Assembly: GCA_035610835.1 (NCBI GenBank)
Contig: CM069443.1
Location: 63,558,480 to 63,622,479 of the forward strand
Reading direction: 5' to 3'
Source of the DNA: Ophiura sarsii
Taxonomy: Eukaryota; Echinodermata; Ophiuroidea; Amphilepidida; Ophiuridae
Length of the DNA: 64,000 nt
Both the position numbers and the translations under genes were made by a program. How positions within the stretch are numbered: position 1 is the stretch's first letter; every line of letters begins with the position of its first letter. The notes beneath the pieces were generated by a model. It did no database searches, was not told where the DNA came from, and saw only the letters and a list, made by a program, of their open reading frames with translations. This document shows positions 30,959 to 39,970 of this stretch, piece by piece.

Positions 30959-31071
30959 TATTATAAATATATAATATAAAATATGAAAATTACAATAAAT
31001 AACATCTGTAAAGGCACGTCTTTTAAATTAGCAGAATCAATTTTATATATTTATAATATATATTAATTATA
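30959..31071. promoter_or_regulatory. Divergent promoter region
   Basis: Lies between the 428-aa gene (-) and the penton gene (+). ATAAATATATAATATAAAAT lies next to the minus-strand start and TTTATATATTTATAATATAT next to the plus-strand ATG, with a short mixed-composition centre. Confidence 0.6.
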
Positions 31072-31770
31072 ATGATTGTGAGAATTACTAACGCGAGTAA
31101 AGGCAAACCATTTACTTTTAATATACCCCTCTGCAACCAAAGTGGAGATATGAAAATTGCAATTAAAAGAATTACAGTGTGGTCTGGATGGTATAATATC
31201 TATGAAAAAACAGCGGTTAGATGGGGAAGAAATGAACAGGAATCACAGGAACTACCGATTGAGCCAGGGTTTTACAATTTTAATCATCTTACTAAAATTA
31301 TTATGGATGGAATTGAAAACTTAAGTATAACAGTTAATCCTGAAAGTGGTCTCGTGGATATAACTTTACCTCCAAACATTGAACTTTGGTTGCCGGACCC
31401 AGTTAGATATGCGTTAGGTATCGATGGATCTAGCTGGATTAATGAGGATTACGTAGGGGATCGTCCGGTAGAACTTGCACCTAAAAGAATACTTATATAT
31501 TTAAAGCAATTATCGACAACGGGTAATTACCATAATCTAAATCAAAATCTAAGAGGATCTCAACTGTTAGAAATCATTCCAATATCACCAGAGCCCTTTG
31601 GACAACATTCCACATTTAATTTTGATAATCCCGATTATATTTCACTGAACTCAGGGGATATAAATGAGCTTGATTTTGATTTTAAAGTAGAATGGGGAAA
31701 CGGAGTGACACACAAGCTAGACAATAATTTACTGCCAATCGATTTAAATCTTGAAATAAAAAGTATATAA
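31072..31770 (+). CDS. Probable minor capsid (penton) protein
   Basis: 232 residues from an ATG. The segments MKIAIKRITVWSGWYNIYE, LPIEPGFYNFNHLTKII, EDYVGDRPVELAPKRILIYLKQLSTT and NELDFDFKVEW match the pattern I know for the Polinton single jelly-roll penton/minor capsid protein, and the size fits. It would form the five-fold vertices of the particle. It is followed after 16 bp by the fibre gene on the same strand, in keeping with a penton-fibre complex. The frame is intact. Confidence 0.8.
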   Translation: MIVRITNASKGKPFTFNIPLCNQSGDMKIAIKRITVWSGWYNIYEKTAVRWGRNEQESQELPIEPGFYNFNHLTKIIMDGIENLSITVNPESGLVDITLPPNIELWLPDPVRYALGIDGSSWINEDYVGDRPVELAPKRILIYLKQLSTTGNYHNLNQNLRGSQLLEIIPISPEPFGQHSTFNFDNPDYISLNSGDINELDFDFKVEWGNGVTHKLDNNLLPIDLNLEIKSI

Positions 31771-31786
31771 TAATATATATATAACA

Positions 31787-32812
31787 ATGAGCATTTATGG
31801 ACCCAACTATACAACTATGCAAACCTCCCTAACCTCCACATCGCAAGACATTGATATGGAACAGCACAAAATTATTAACTTGGGTGAACCAAGACAAAGA
31901 CATCATGCCGCAACTGCTGCTTTTGTTTTAGACTTAACATCACGCCTTAATACAGAAAAATTAAGCAAAGCTGGTGATACAATGACAGGAAATCTTATAA
32001 TGGACTACAACGCAATCAAAGAGGTTGGAAACCCTGTAGATGAAACAGACGCTGTAAATAAACAGTACGTGGACAGAATCGAACAACATGAACATGATAC
32101 CAGACCATATGTTTTAGCGAGATATATTGTACTACCTGAAGATGATAGTAAAGTATACTTCTCTGTTAGAGCGAGAAAAAATATCAATTTGGAAAGGGGA
32201 CTTCTGGTTGAAATTAAACACGACAATGCAGGTAGCGGTGAAACGTACATTAATAACCGTCCACAAACTATTACAGCAACTTATGATATAGATTTGATAC
32301 CAAACCCCAGTAAAGACTTGGGTATTATGCAATTAAACTCTAAACTTCATATTGAATGTACACCAAATTTATCAACTCCGTGGACTCTACTCTTTTCAGC
32401 ACGGCCTGGAGAATCACCACCAGTGGAAAATAATACTTCCATTTTAACATTTTATAACCCTACTACCCAGTCTGTTACGTATCTAACAATGATGTGGACA
32501 GCAGATAGCTTTAAATATACAATTACTGATAATGTGTTAAGCAATGAAAATGCTATAATTCATATTGTAGACACCACAAAGCTTAATCATGTTACCATTC
32601 AATGTGTTGCAAATAAACTTAATGTGTGGATAAATGGTAAACAAATAAGACAACATAATTTAAACTTCGATTCTGTACATTATATCAGAATGGGAATGAA
32701 GGAATTAGGCATCGTGAGTCTCTACGACAGAAATCTCAACAAAGGGGAAATAGTTCAACATTTCGTAGATCATCATGTTGAAAATTTTACAGACGATGAA
32801 GTATTAATTTAA
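31787..32812 (+). CDS. Fibre-like protein with probable lectin/LamG-type head
   Basis: 341 residues from an ATG. The N-terminal third has two phage-tail-fibre-type repeats: DMEQHKIINLGEPRQRHHAA (about 23-42) and MDYNAIKEVGNPVDETDAVN (about 72-91, continuing KQYVD), preceded by LSKAGDTMTGNL. These repeats normally build trimeric beta-spiral shafts. The C-terminal ~220 residues look like one concanavalin A/laminin G-type beta sandwich (STPWTLLFSARPGE, NHVTIQCVANKLNVWINGKQ, LGIVSLYDRNLNKGEI). This suggests a vertex fibre that binds a host-cell surface ligand. The shaft repeats are clear; the head fold is an inference from strand pattern. Confidence 0.7.
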   Translation: MSIYGPNYTTMQTSLTSTSQDIDMEQHKIINLGEPRQRHHAATAAFVLDLTSRLNTEKLSKAGDTMTGNLIMDYNAIKEVGNPVDETDAVNKQYVDRIEQHEHDTRPYVLARYIVLPEDDSKVYFSVRARKNINLERGLLVEIKHDNAGSGETYINNRPQTITATYDIDLIPNPSKDLGIMQLNSKLHIECTPNLSTPWTLLFSARPGESPPVENNTSILTFYNPTTQSVTYLTMMWTADSFKYTITDNVLSNENAIIHIVDTTKLNHVTIQCVANKLNVWINGKQIRQHNLNFDSVHYIRMGMKELGIVSLYDRNLNKGEIVQHFVDHHVENFTDDEVLI

Positions 32813-32837
32813 AAAAATATATTCATAATAATATATC

Positions 32838-33500
32838 ATGCCTAGTAAAAAACCAACAGCCCCGCCATTGTACCCAAATTTAGAAGATGAGCTTGCACAA
32901 CAACAACTTAATGATAATGGAATAACTTTTAGACTTAAACAAATTTCGGAAATAAAAAGTTTTCTCGAATCAGAAAATGAAACACGAAGTAGATTGAGAC
33001 GCAGATATAAATCAATATACAATAGTTTTTTCTATGCTAGCACCACATCTGGCGTTATTGCCGTTGGTGCAGGCACCGCTGGTATGACCGCGCTTGGCAC
33101 TGGGATTGGAGCTCCCATCTCTTTGCCTTTGGGAATTGTATCTATCGGAATGGGTGCCGCATCTGTCGGAGCATCCGCAATTTGTAAAATCATACTTAAG
33201 AAAGTTGAAAAACATGAACGCATTAAGAATGTAGCCATGTCCAAGATGTCCAGCATTAATGGCCTAGTATCAAATGCCCTAAAAGATAATAAAATCAGCG
33301 ATGAAGAATTCCAATTAATTCTGGCTGAGCGAGAGAATTATCGCGGTCATAAAAATCAGATACGCGAGAGAGTGCGTACAGAATTCAAAGAAATAAATGA
33401 TGAAGTTAGAGAGCAAATTCGTGCAGATGCCGAAAAAAAAGGGATGGAAATAGGCAAGAAAGAAGCTGTGAATACTCTTATGAAACTTGGAGCCCCTTAA
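32838..33500 (+). CDS. Membrane-active coiled-coil protein with overlapping PTAP/PPxY motif
   Basis: 220 residues from an ATG. The N-terminus reads KKPTAPPLYPNLEDE, in which a PTAP motif (residues 6-9) and a PPxY motif (9-12) overlap; both are known late-domain motifs that recruit Tsg101 and Nedd4-type ligases. Then come a charged helix, a long Gly/Ala-rich hydrophobic region (about 70-115, for example AVGAGTAGMTALGTGIGAPI) and a C-terminal charged helical region (KDNKISDEEFQLILAERENY...). Proteins of this type recur in metazoan Polintons and related elements. A role in membrane interaction or particle release is inferred. It closes the penton-fibre block. Confidence 0.7.
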   Translation: MPSKKPTAPPLYPNLEDELAQQQLNDNGITFRLKQISEIKSFLESENETRSRLRRRYKSIYNSFFYASTTSGVIAVGAGTAGMTALGTGIGAPISLPLGIVSIGMGAASVGASAICKIILKKVEKHERIKNVAMSKMSSINGLVSNALKDNKISDEEFQLILAERENYRGHKNQIRERVRTEFKEINDEVREQIRADAEKKGMEIGKKEAVNTLMKLGAP

Positions 33501-33754
33501 ACGTAAATCCATCAACCCCTTCAACATATTCTAGTAAACCCAGCTTGGCTCTAAGCATTATTTGTTGCTCGCCTGGTAGCGACTATCAAAATTAAAATTA
33601 ACAAAAAAAAGAAGAAAAAAAAGAGTAAATCTGAGCGTATAAGCTCTACATCAGATAAATTTAAAGCATTTTGCGACGGAATTATTGGTGCAATTTATAA
33701 CAATTAGCATTTCTTATTTCGTTTTGCAACTTGTTAAAAATTTGTGTTAACTAA
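33501..33754. other. Convergent gap with an ATG-less short frame
   Basis: On the + strand about 33553-33707 is open for some 50 codons with a poly-lysine core and ends IIGAIYNN before TAG, but it lacks an ATG. It may be a decayed small gene. Nothing else is recognisable. Confidence 0.35.
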
Positions 33755-34126
33755 TTATTTATTAACATGCCATACAAGATCAAAGCCGAAATACTTATAG
33801 GCTTTATTTTTTTTGCTTTGAATTTCACCATTGGATCGAATGTAACAAGGCAATTCTCTATGTTTATCTTCTTCTAAACGCTTTTCTAGTGCTGAACATG
33901 CCCATACGTGAGTTCCATCGGCAAGGGTTATGATCGTTGATTCTCCCTTTTCTGTGTCAATGATCTTTTTCGATACCACTTTATAAATTTTGCCAATTAC
34001 TAATTCTCTCCATTTCGTCGTTTCTGGGTATTGTGTTTTAAGAAGTTGGTCAAACGCTTCATCCGATAACATAGTTTCTGTACTTTCGTTTGTATAAGTT
34101 GTTTCAGTTGTGTTAGTTGTGGTCAT
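33755..34126 (-). CDS. Small Polinton protein, possible OB-fold nucleic acid binder
   Basis: 123 residues from an ATG. A Thr-rich N-terminus is followed by a compact beta-rich domain (LVIGKIYKVVSKKIIDTEKG, STIITLADGTHVWACSALEK) ending near residue 120. The strand pattern and the polar/aromatic C-terminus (NKAYKYFGFDLVW) recall small OB-fold proteins that bind single-stranded DNA. Protein-primed replication needs such a protein, but the assignment is an inference with no diagnostic motif. Confidence 0.5.
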   Translation of the reverse strand: MTTTNTTETTYTNESTETMLSDEAFDQLLKTQYPETTKWRELVIGKIYKVVSKKIIDTEKGESTIITLADGTHVWACSALEKRLEEDKHRELPCYIRSNGEIQSKKNKAYKYFGFDLVWHVNK

Positions 34127-34151
34127 TGTTATACTAAGTAAATTTAAATCT

Positions 34152-34634
34152 TCAAATATTTTTTTTTAAATTATCATTAACTATTAATACCACTGCTTCA
34201 GTTTTTGGTATTTCTTCTGTTATTGTTATTTCTTCTTTAACTAGCGGTTTTGGTATTTCTGCCCCGTTTTGTATTTGAGTGTTATGATTCCAACAATATA
34301 AATTCTTTGGTCTTCGGTCATTATTGCATTTCTTTGCTTTTGCGCTAACCCACTGGCACGATGGGTCGTTTTTAAGTTCAGGATATTCACCCGTTGGATA
34401 ATCAATTAGTGGCGTTGGTATAAGTTCTGCCATAAACTTGTTTGAAAACTTAATCCCCAAACTTGACTTCATTTTAAACTTTTCGGGACTTTTTTTATAA
34501 TTTAGTTGTATCCAATTCTCTTTGTACTTTACGAACAAGTCATTATCCTCAAACTTGAAGTCTAGATTAATGTTTGTATTCTCTGGTATCCCATAAAACT
34601 TTTTAAAGTTTACTAGTGCTGTTTGCAAATCCAT
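34152..34634 (-). CDS. Unrecognised Polinton protein, 160 aa, possible zinc motif
   Basis: 160 residues from an ATG. The first 90 residues are mixed alpha/beta. A central segment has three cysteines and a histidine (DPSCQWVSAKAKKCNN... LYCWNH), which could hold a zinc ion. The tail is acidic. It sits 25 bp upstream of the 123-aa gene on the same strand. No family recognised; a replication or early function is possible from its place beside the terminal repeat. Confidence 0.55.
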   Translation of the reverse strand: MDLQTALVNFKKFYGIPENTNINLDFKFEDNDLFVKYKENWIQLNYKKSPEKFKMKSSLGIKFSNKFMAELIPTPLIDYPTGEYPELKNDPSCQWVSAKAKKCNNDRRPKNLYCWNHNTQIQNGAEIPKPLVKEEITITEEIPKTEAVVLIVNDNLKKNI

Positions 34635-34675
34635 ATATATTTGAGGATTTTAATTTTTTTAAATAAATTAATTAA

Positions 34676-34747
34676 TATAAAAATCATACAAAAAGATTCT
34701 CCTCGTTGTATTTGTAGTAGTTAGGCAAGTGGGGGTTCTGGATTATT
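34676..34747. repeat. Extra partial copy of subterminal repeat next to the right TIR
   Basis: AAAAATCATAC...GTTGTATTTGTAGTAGTTAG is repeated in the same orientation inside the right TIR at about 35203-35256. Here it is followed by GCAAGTGGGGGTTCTGGAT, the terminal-type sequence also found at the element tip (17771-17790). It abuts the TIR boundary at 34748, so a tip-like sequence sits inside the element. Confidence 0.85.
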
Positions 34748-35080
34748 TTCGTTTAAAATTTCATTTTCTATTGATTCCCTGTTATATGCCATATTTTTAA
34801 GAGGCCCATCACTAATTGGTTTTGATTTTTCTTTTTTGTTTTTTGGTTGAATTTTTATCTTATCAGGCTCTAATTTTAAAGCGCGTAATAATTCAACCCC
34901 AAATTTCTTTTTCAATTTTAACACAGACTTTGTATAAAATAAACTTATTTTGCCTTTTTTAAATGATACCGCCCAGTCCTTCGATTTATATACTACATAC
35001 AAAATACCATTTTCTTCCTTAAACGGTAATACAATTGGTGTTGTAATATTATGAAAAGTATTGAAGTCATCTAGTAACAT
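34721..35080 (-). CDS. TIR-encoded small protein, right copy, fused to polymerase start
   Basis: 119 residues from an ATG at 35080. The first ~100 residues match the left copy closely (MLLDDFNTFHNITTPIVLPF). The frame then continues into MAYNRESIENEILNE, the first residues of the polymerase (MVYN... in the left copy), and ends in a few codons of terminal-repeat sequence (NNPEPPLA). This shows that in at least one ancestral state the small frame and the polymerase were one frame. The product here cannot be a polymerase; it may be a by-product of terminal-repeat copying. Confidence 0.6.
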   Translation of the reverse strand: MLLDDFNTFHNITTPIVLPFKEENGILYVVYKSKDWAVSFKKGKISLFYTKSVLKLKKKFGVELLRALKLEPDKIKIQPKNKKEKSKPISDGPLKNMAYNRESIENEILNENNPEPPLA

Positions 35081-35483
35081 TTTGTTTCTATACTAGGTAA
35101 ATAAAAAGTTCAAATTAAATTTATTTACCTATTTAATATTTATTTACATAAAAATGTAATAAATTTAGTTTTAAATCTCTTAACCAATTTTAAAACTACA
35201 AAAATCATACCAAAAAAGAAATCTCAAAATTTCCTTTGTTGTATTTGCAGTAGTTAGTTCTGGATCATTTACCTTATATACCACGGCACAGGTAATTACT
35301 ACCAATACCCTCGCTTTGCTCTCTCTCAGCTTGGATTTATAGTTATAAATTACTGGGTACCTGGTATACAAGAAAAAGAAAAAAATCCAAGCTGAAAGAG
35401 AGCAAATCGAGGGTATTAGTAGTAATTACTGATGAGGTGGTATATAAGGTAAATGATCCAGAACCCCCACTTACCTAACTACT
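34748..35483 (-). repeat. Right terminal inverted repeat
   Basis: Reverse complement of 17762-18498. It ends CCTAACTACT at 35483 followed by the target duplication ATCCA (35484-35488). Its inner boundary falls 15 codons into the polymerase gene of the left copy, so the repeat boundary cuts a gene. It contains the imperfect hairpin 35257-35338 / 35383-35464. Confidence 0.93.
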
Positions 35484-35488
35484 ATCCA

Positions 35489-36794
35489 GCTGTTTTGAAA
35501 CCAGTGCAAGGAAGTGAAGAGTGTTGTGCATGTGCACAGAAAAACCCCAGTATTGTGTGTTTGTGACATGCCATGTGCTAAAACAGTAATTTTATCACAA
35601 ATTGACAATGATCTAGTACTAAAGGGGTGTGCCGCTGGGTACCTATTGCTGGAGGTTTGAGATCCTGACCAACTTTTAGGCGTGTTTTTACCTCTAAAAT
35701 GGCTGATATGACTGGGTGTTTGTGTGGTATGGGACCCATGTATAGATAGATAGATAGAGTGTATAGATCGTCCTTTAAAAGTCTCCATTGAAGACATGCA
35801 GTGGTAGGGTATACTAAAGGAACTCTGTTTTAACTAGATTAGGAAGGAAGAGTAAACATCAATTTCTACAGAAATAAATAGACAAACTATAAACAAAATC
35901 CATTTTTATCGTATTATTATTATTATTTCTTTTTTTAAATCAATATTTACAAAATATAGGTAATAACAATATTAAAAATGACATGTATGTACAATGTGAT
36001 ATCATGTATGTATGACATTTGACCTATAATTAATCTTAAATTGTTATCGTATTATGCCATCTTTCTATATTTATTGCAAAATCTGAACTTTGACTCTATC
36101 ACTGATAATAACAGATATTTTATTGGCTTTTACTTTAAAATTAACCCATGTGCCAACAATGAATGCTCTTATTTAGGCCAAGCTAAAATAAAACATGTTT
36201 CCCATCTGACTGTGGGAGTCTGAGCATCTATCCAAAGGGCCATACATCACACTTCTCAAAATATTTGTTTGTTTGCATTATATAGTTTGCGTTTCGCAAT
36301 TTGGCAATAGTTTCACAGTGCAATTGACCCGGAAAGTGGGGTAACCATACTTCTGGAGTACCTTTTTTTGGTTAAAGTATTAACTCTAACGTTCCAGGGG
36401 AGCATTTCATAAAGATCAAATTGATTTCATGAATCACTACACATACATAATTGATTTAAAAATCACTACACATACATCTCGTGGCGAGATCAGACGGGCT
36501 ATCATATAGGCCTTACTGGAGAAAATCTTTCCATGCGGCTTAGTATTAGTTTGACCATATACAAAACAGATTTTTTTTCAGAAACCATTTTCAATTACTG
36601 AACTAATGCTAGTCATGTTTGTATTTATTTCAATGCATTTTTCATGGTGATTCCAAATATGGTAATGAAATTCAGTAATTTTGACAAATTTGAAACATTT
36701 TGTGAAATTTTGGAATGTCGTCTGCAGATGCCTGCCGCCTGAAAAGTGTCAGGTAGGGACAGAACTTCCATTAGCATTAGTTCAGTAATTGAGA
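35489..36794. other. Non-coding stretch, dispersed repeat
   Basis: No gene recognised. A (GATA)n run lies at 35744-35756, a (TTA)n run at 35913-35928, and 36590-36730 is an inverted copy of the repeat seen at 10590 and 15878. Confidence 0.45.
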
Positions 36795-38012
36795 ATGTCT
36801 TGACAATTTTACAAAATGGGCTTCGGACATCAACTTGAAATTAAATCCCACTAAGTGCCAGCACTCCAAATTGCCCTTTCAAAACAACTACCACCACTAC
36901 GCGACTTAAGAATTGGAACTGAACCACTTGCATATGTCACTGAAGCTAAAGTTCTTGGTGTGCGCATCCAAAACAACCTTAAATGGAATGTCCAGGTGGA
37001 CAGTTTGTTTATGCTTCGGACTTTAAAACAATTCTGTTTCTCCAAAGATGAGCTCAGTGTTGTATATAGTGGATGTCAGGCCAATTCTTGAGTACGCCGA
37101 TGTGGTATGGCACTCGAGTGTTTCAGCTACTCAGTCTAAACAAATAGAATCAACTCAAAAAAGGGCATGCAGAATAATCCTTGGCCGTAATTGTATTTCT
37201 TACGAGGATGCTTTAAACATTTGCAAATTTGACACCCTCTCTGGTAGACGTGAAGGGCACTGTCTTAGGTTTGCCGAAGGGCTTTCTAAATCAAATCACA
37301 CCAGTTCTCTAATACCGCCTACCAGATGGGAGTATCACAGGTGGGTTTTATGCAATAATAGTAAGCTTTCTCAGCTACCAGCCAGGACTAGTAGGTTCAA
37401 AAACAGTCCTGTCCCCTATTTTGTGCAGCATTTAGATAAATAGGCCCATTTTTCTGCACCCCCCCTTCTATTTTTATAATGGTATTTGTTATGTACATGT
37501 TATTTAATATTTGTAATGTTTTTTTTATCTATATGTGCAATATTCTCTTTTAAATTAATTAATCAGTTACCTTGCCTTGTTTTCAATGTTTTTGATCATG
37601 TAAATTTCATGTAATTTTGTCTTAAGCCAAAACAAAATTTGTTATGTTGTCCTCGACCGCCCACTCGTCAGATTTAGGGCCGCTCAGATTTTTTTCTTCA
37701 GATTTGTAAAAAAAAAAATCAGATTTTTTTCTTCTCCAGATTTGTTTTCTCTTTTTTTTCATTTTTTTAAAAACAGTTTAAATGGCATTGAATATTAAAT
37801 TAAGTGTTTATATGTGCGACTCTTTCGACTGATTTCAACTTCTTGTTGGCTGAACTTTGAGCTTCCGCTGGTAAAAGAAAATGTAAAAAAAAAAAAAAAA
37901 ATCTGCACGCCCGCCCCTCTTTTCTGAAAGTTGTGGAGGACAACATAACAATTATTTTTGGCCTTAGGGCCACGACTGTGAAATATTAATAAAGTCAATC
38001 AATCAATCAATC
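36795..38012 (+). mobile_element. LINE 3' fragment interrupted by a MITE
   Basis: Two overlapping frames (36855-37091 and 37048-37443) together give the C-terminal region of a CR1-like reverse transcriptase: LKLNPTKC-type sequence near 36830, then VTEAKVLGVRIQNNLKWNVQ, then PILEYADVVWHSS and STQKRACRIILGRNCISYEDAL. A frameshift near 37060 splits them. The 3' UTR continues to a (TCAA)n tail at about 37993-38012 and is split by a 337-bp inserted MITE (37626-37962). Confidence 0.75.
37626..37962. mobile_element. MITE nested in LINE 3' UTR
   Basis: The left end GCCAAAACAAAATTTGTTATGTTGTCCTC is inverted with the right end GAGGACAACATAACAATTATTTTTGGC. CTTA flanks both sides (37621-37624 and 37963-37966), and removing the insert restores a continuous GTCTTAGGGCC of the LINE UTR. 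The interior is T/A-rich, with CAGATTTTTTTCTTC repeats. Confidence 0.8.
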
Positions 38013-38793
38013 CAGGCAGACCCGGGTTCCATTCCCTATGCTGGCACAGCCAAACCGTCCCTCTAATTTGATCTGTTTTTCTCCCCTGATAGTTTTATTC
38101 CTATACCACACATTGGGGGTTACAGTTAAGAGTCAATTAGGGTTAATATAACACTTATAAAATATACATTCTTATTCATATAATACACTTATTAGACAAA
38201 ATTTCATTTAAGAATATAGATTCTTAATACTAGTACAAATATACACCTGTGTGCTATGAGGGTGTGAAACATTTTTATACAGATCAGTCTTTTTTTCCCC
38301 TTCTTCTTCTTTTTATTTACCCCTTAAAATGACCGTAATTTTTTTTTTAAATCTGTAAACATTTTGCCGGTTTTTGAAAAGTAAAAATGTATTTTGGGTC
38401 GGTATCCATTTATATATGATTTTGTTTACAGATTTCTAAAAAATGGGCCGGTTGAGCCCGTTTCTTTTTTCGCCGCCTAAGCAACATTTATTTTGAAACC
38501 CAGAATTCCAAATTTATTTTTTACTTTTTAACTTTTTGAGTTGTTATTTTAGCATTCATCGGGTCAAGGTCTTCAATATTTATGGTGAAATCAACTAAAA
38601 ATTATACTTTCATAGACAACTAATGACAATTTGGCAACTTCCTTGAAAATGCTGCCCACATGATTTTGAAATAAAAATGGCTAATCTGGATGATCTACAG
38701 GAAACAAACTATAGTGTTTTAGCCTTATCAACACAAAAGTACAATGTACAACTGATTGTGATTTTAAACTTAGCTTGGCAAATACCTATACAG
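38013..38793. other. Non-coding stretch, nothing recognised
   Basis: AT-rich unique sequence with T runs. No gene, RNA or clear repeat seen before the tandem array. Confidence 0.4.
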
Positions 38794-39970
38794 TTGGCCA
38801 AACAATGCTTAAAGTAAACTAATCATTATTGGCCGTATTCTTGTACTAAATGCGAGTTTAGCTTAAAACCGTAACTAAACAATCAAAAAACGTTCCTAAG
38901 GATTATAATAAAACTAGTATGACAACATTTGACAAAATATAATTATATAGTAAAATGTAAAAGCTGAATGCGAACTGCAAAAACAAAAATAGCCTGTGTA
39001 AGTAAATGTAATAAATATAAAAGGACTTGACGTTTCGATTCTGTTAGAAACTTTTTAAAACTTTGCGGTCTGTTTAATAATAATCCTACATGTCTGAGCA
39101 CTAAAGTTCCATGGCATGGATTTCCTTTAATTTTTTCAGTGCTAGCTGATTTAAAATACATTTCTTGTGGTTTTTTTTGCAAAGTTGGCCAAACAATGCT
39201 TAAAGGAAACTAAACATTATTGGCCGTATTCTTGTACTAAATGCGAGTTTAGCTTAATTAAAACCGTAACTAAACAATCAAAAAACGTTCCTAAGGATTA
39301 TAATAAAACTAGTATGACAACATTTGACAAAATATATTTATATATATAGTATAATATAAAAGCTGAATGCGAACTGCAAAAACAAAAATAGCCTGTGTAA
39401 GTAAATGTAATAGATATGAAAGGACTTGACGTTTCGATTCTGTTAGAAACTTTTTAAAACTTTGCGGTCTGTTTAATAATAATCCTACATGTCTGAGCAC
39501 TAAAGTTCCATGGCATGGATTTCCTTTAATTTTTTCAGTGCTAGCTGATTTAAAATACATTTCTTGTTTCTTTTGTTGCAAAGTTGGCCAAACAATGCTT
39601 AAAGGAAACTAAACATTATTGGCCGTATTCTTGTACTAAATGCGAGTTTAGCTTAAAATCGTAACTAAACAATCAAAAAACGTTCCTAAGGATTATAATA
39701 AAACTAGTTTGACAACATTTGACAAAATATATTTATATAGTATAATGTAAAAGCTGAATGCGAACTGCAAAAACAAAATAGCCTGTGTAAGTAAATGTAA
39801 TAAATATAAAAGGACTTGACGTTTCGATTCTGTTAGAAACTTTTTAAAACTTTGCGGTCTGTTTAATAATAATCCTACATGTCTGAGGCACTAAAGTTCC
39901 ATGGCATGGATTTCCTTTAATTTTTTCAGTGCTAGCTGATTTAAAATGCATTTCTTGTGGTTTGTTTTTT
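38794..39970. repeat. Three tandem ~400-bp repeats
   Basis: Units start with TTGGCCAAACAATGCTTAAA at 38794, 39185 and 39594, spaced 391 and 409 bp. Each includes CGTTCCTAAGGATTATAATA, GACTTGACGTTTCGATTCTG and GCACTAAAGTTCCATGGCAT. The copies are nearly identical, so the duplication is recent. Short frames repeated in each unit are not genes. Confidence 0.92.

Larger units (their letters stand above)
17762..35483. mobile_element. Maverick/Polinton, near full length
   Basis: A 17,722-bp element with ~736-bp terminal inverted repeats, 5'-AG...CT-3' termini and a 5-bp target duplication. It encodes the set that defines Polintons: protein-primed family B DNA polymerase, DD35E integrase, A32-like ATPase, probable double jelly-roll capsid protein and probable penton, plus a fibre and many small proteins. 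The gene order from the left is TIR gene and polymerase (+), integrase and six further genes up to the capsid gene (-), two genes (+), two genes (-), penton/fibre/membrane protein (+), two genes (-), TIR gene (-). No adenain-like protease was found, and the polymerase is frameshifted. It has inserted in what looks like an intron of the FN3 gene. Confidence 0.95.

Noticed and set aside
17762..35483. Recently integrated free virus rather than a transposon
   Set aside because: The integrase, target duplication and frameshifted polymerase fit a resident Polinton; the sequence cannot show a virion stage.
38943..39581. Repeated 79-90-codon frames in the 400-bp tandem units
   Set aside because: Same reason: the frame repeats with the unit and has no recognisable product.
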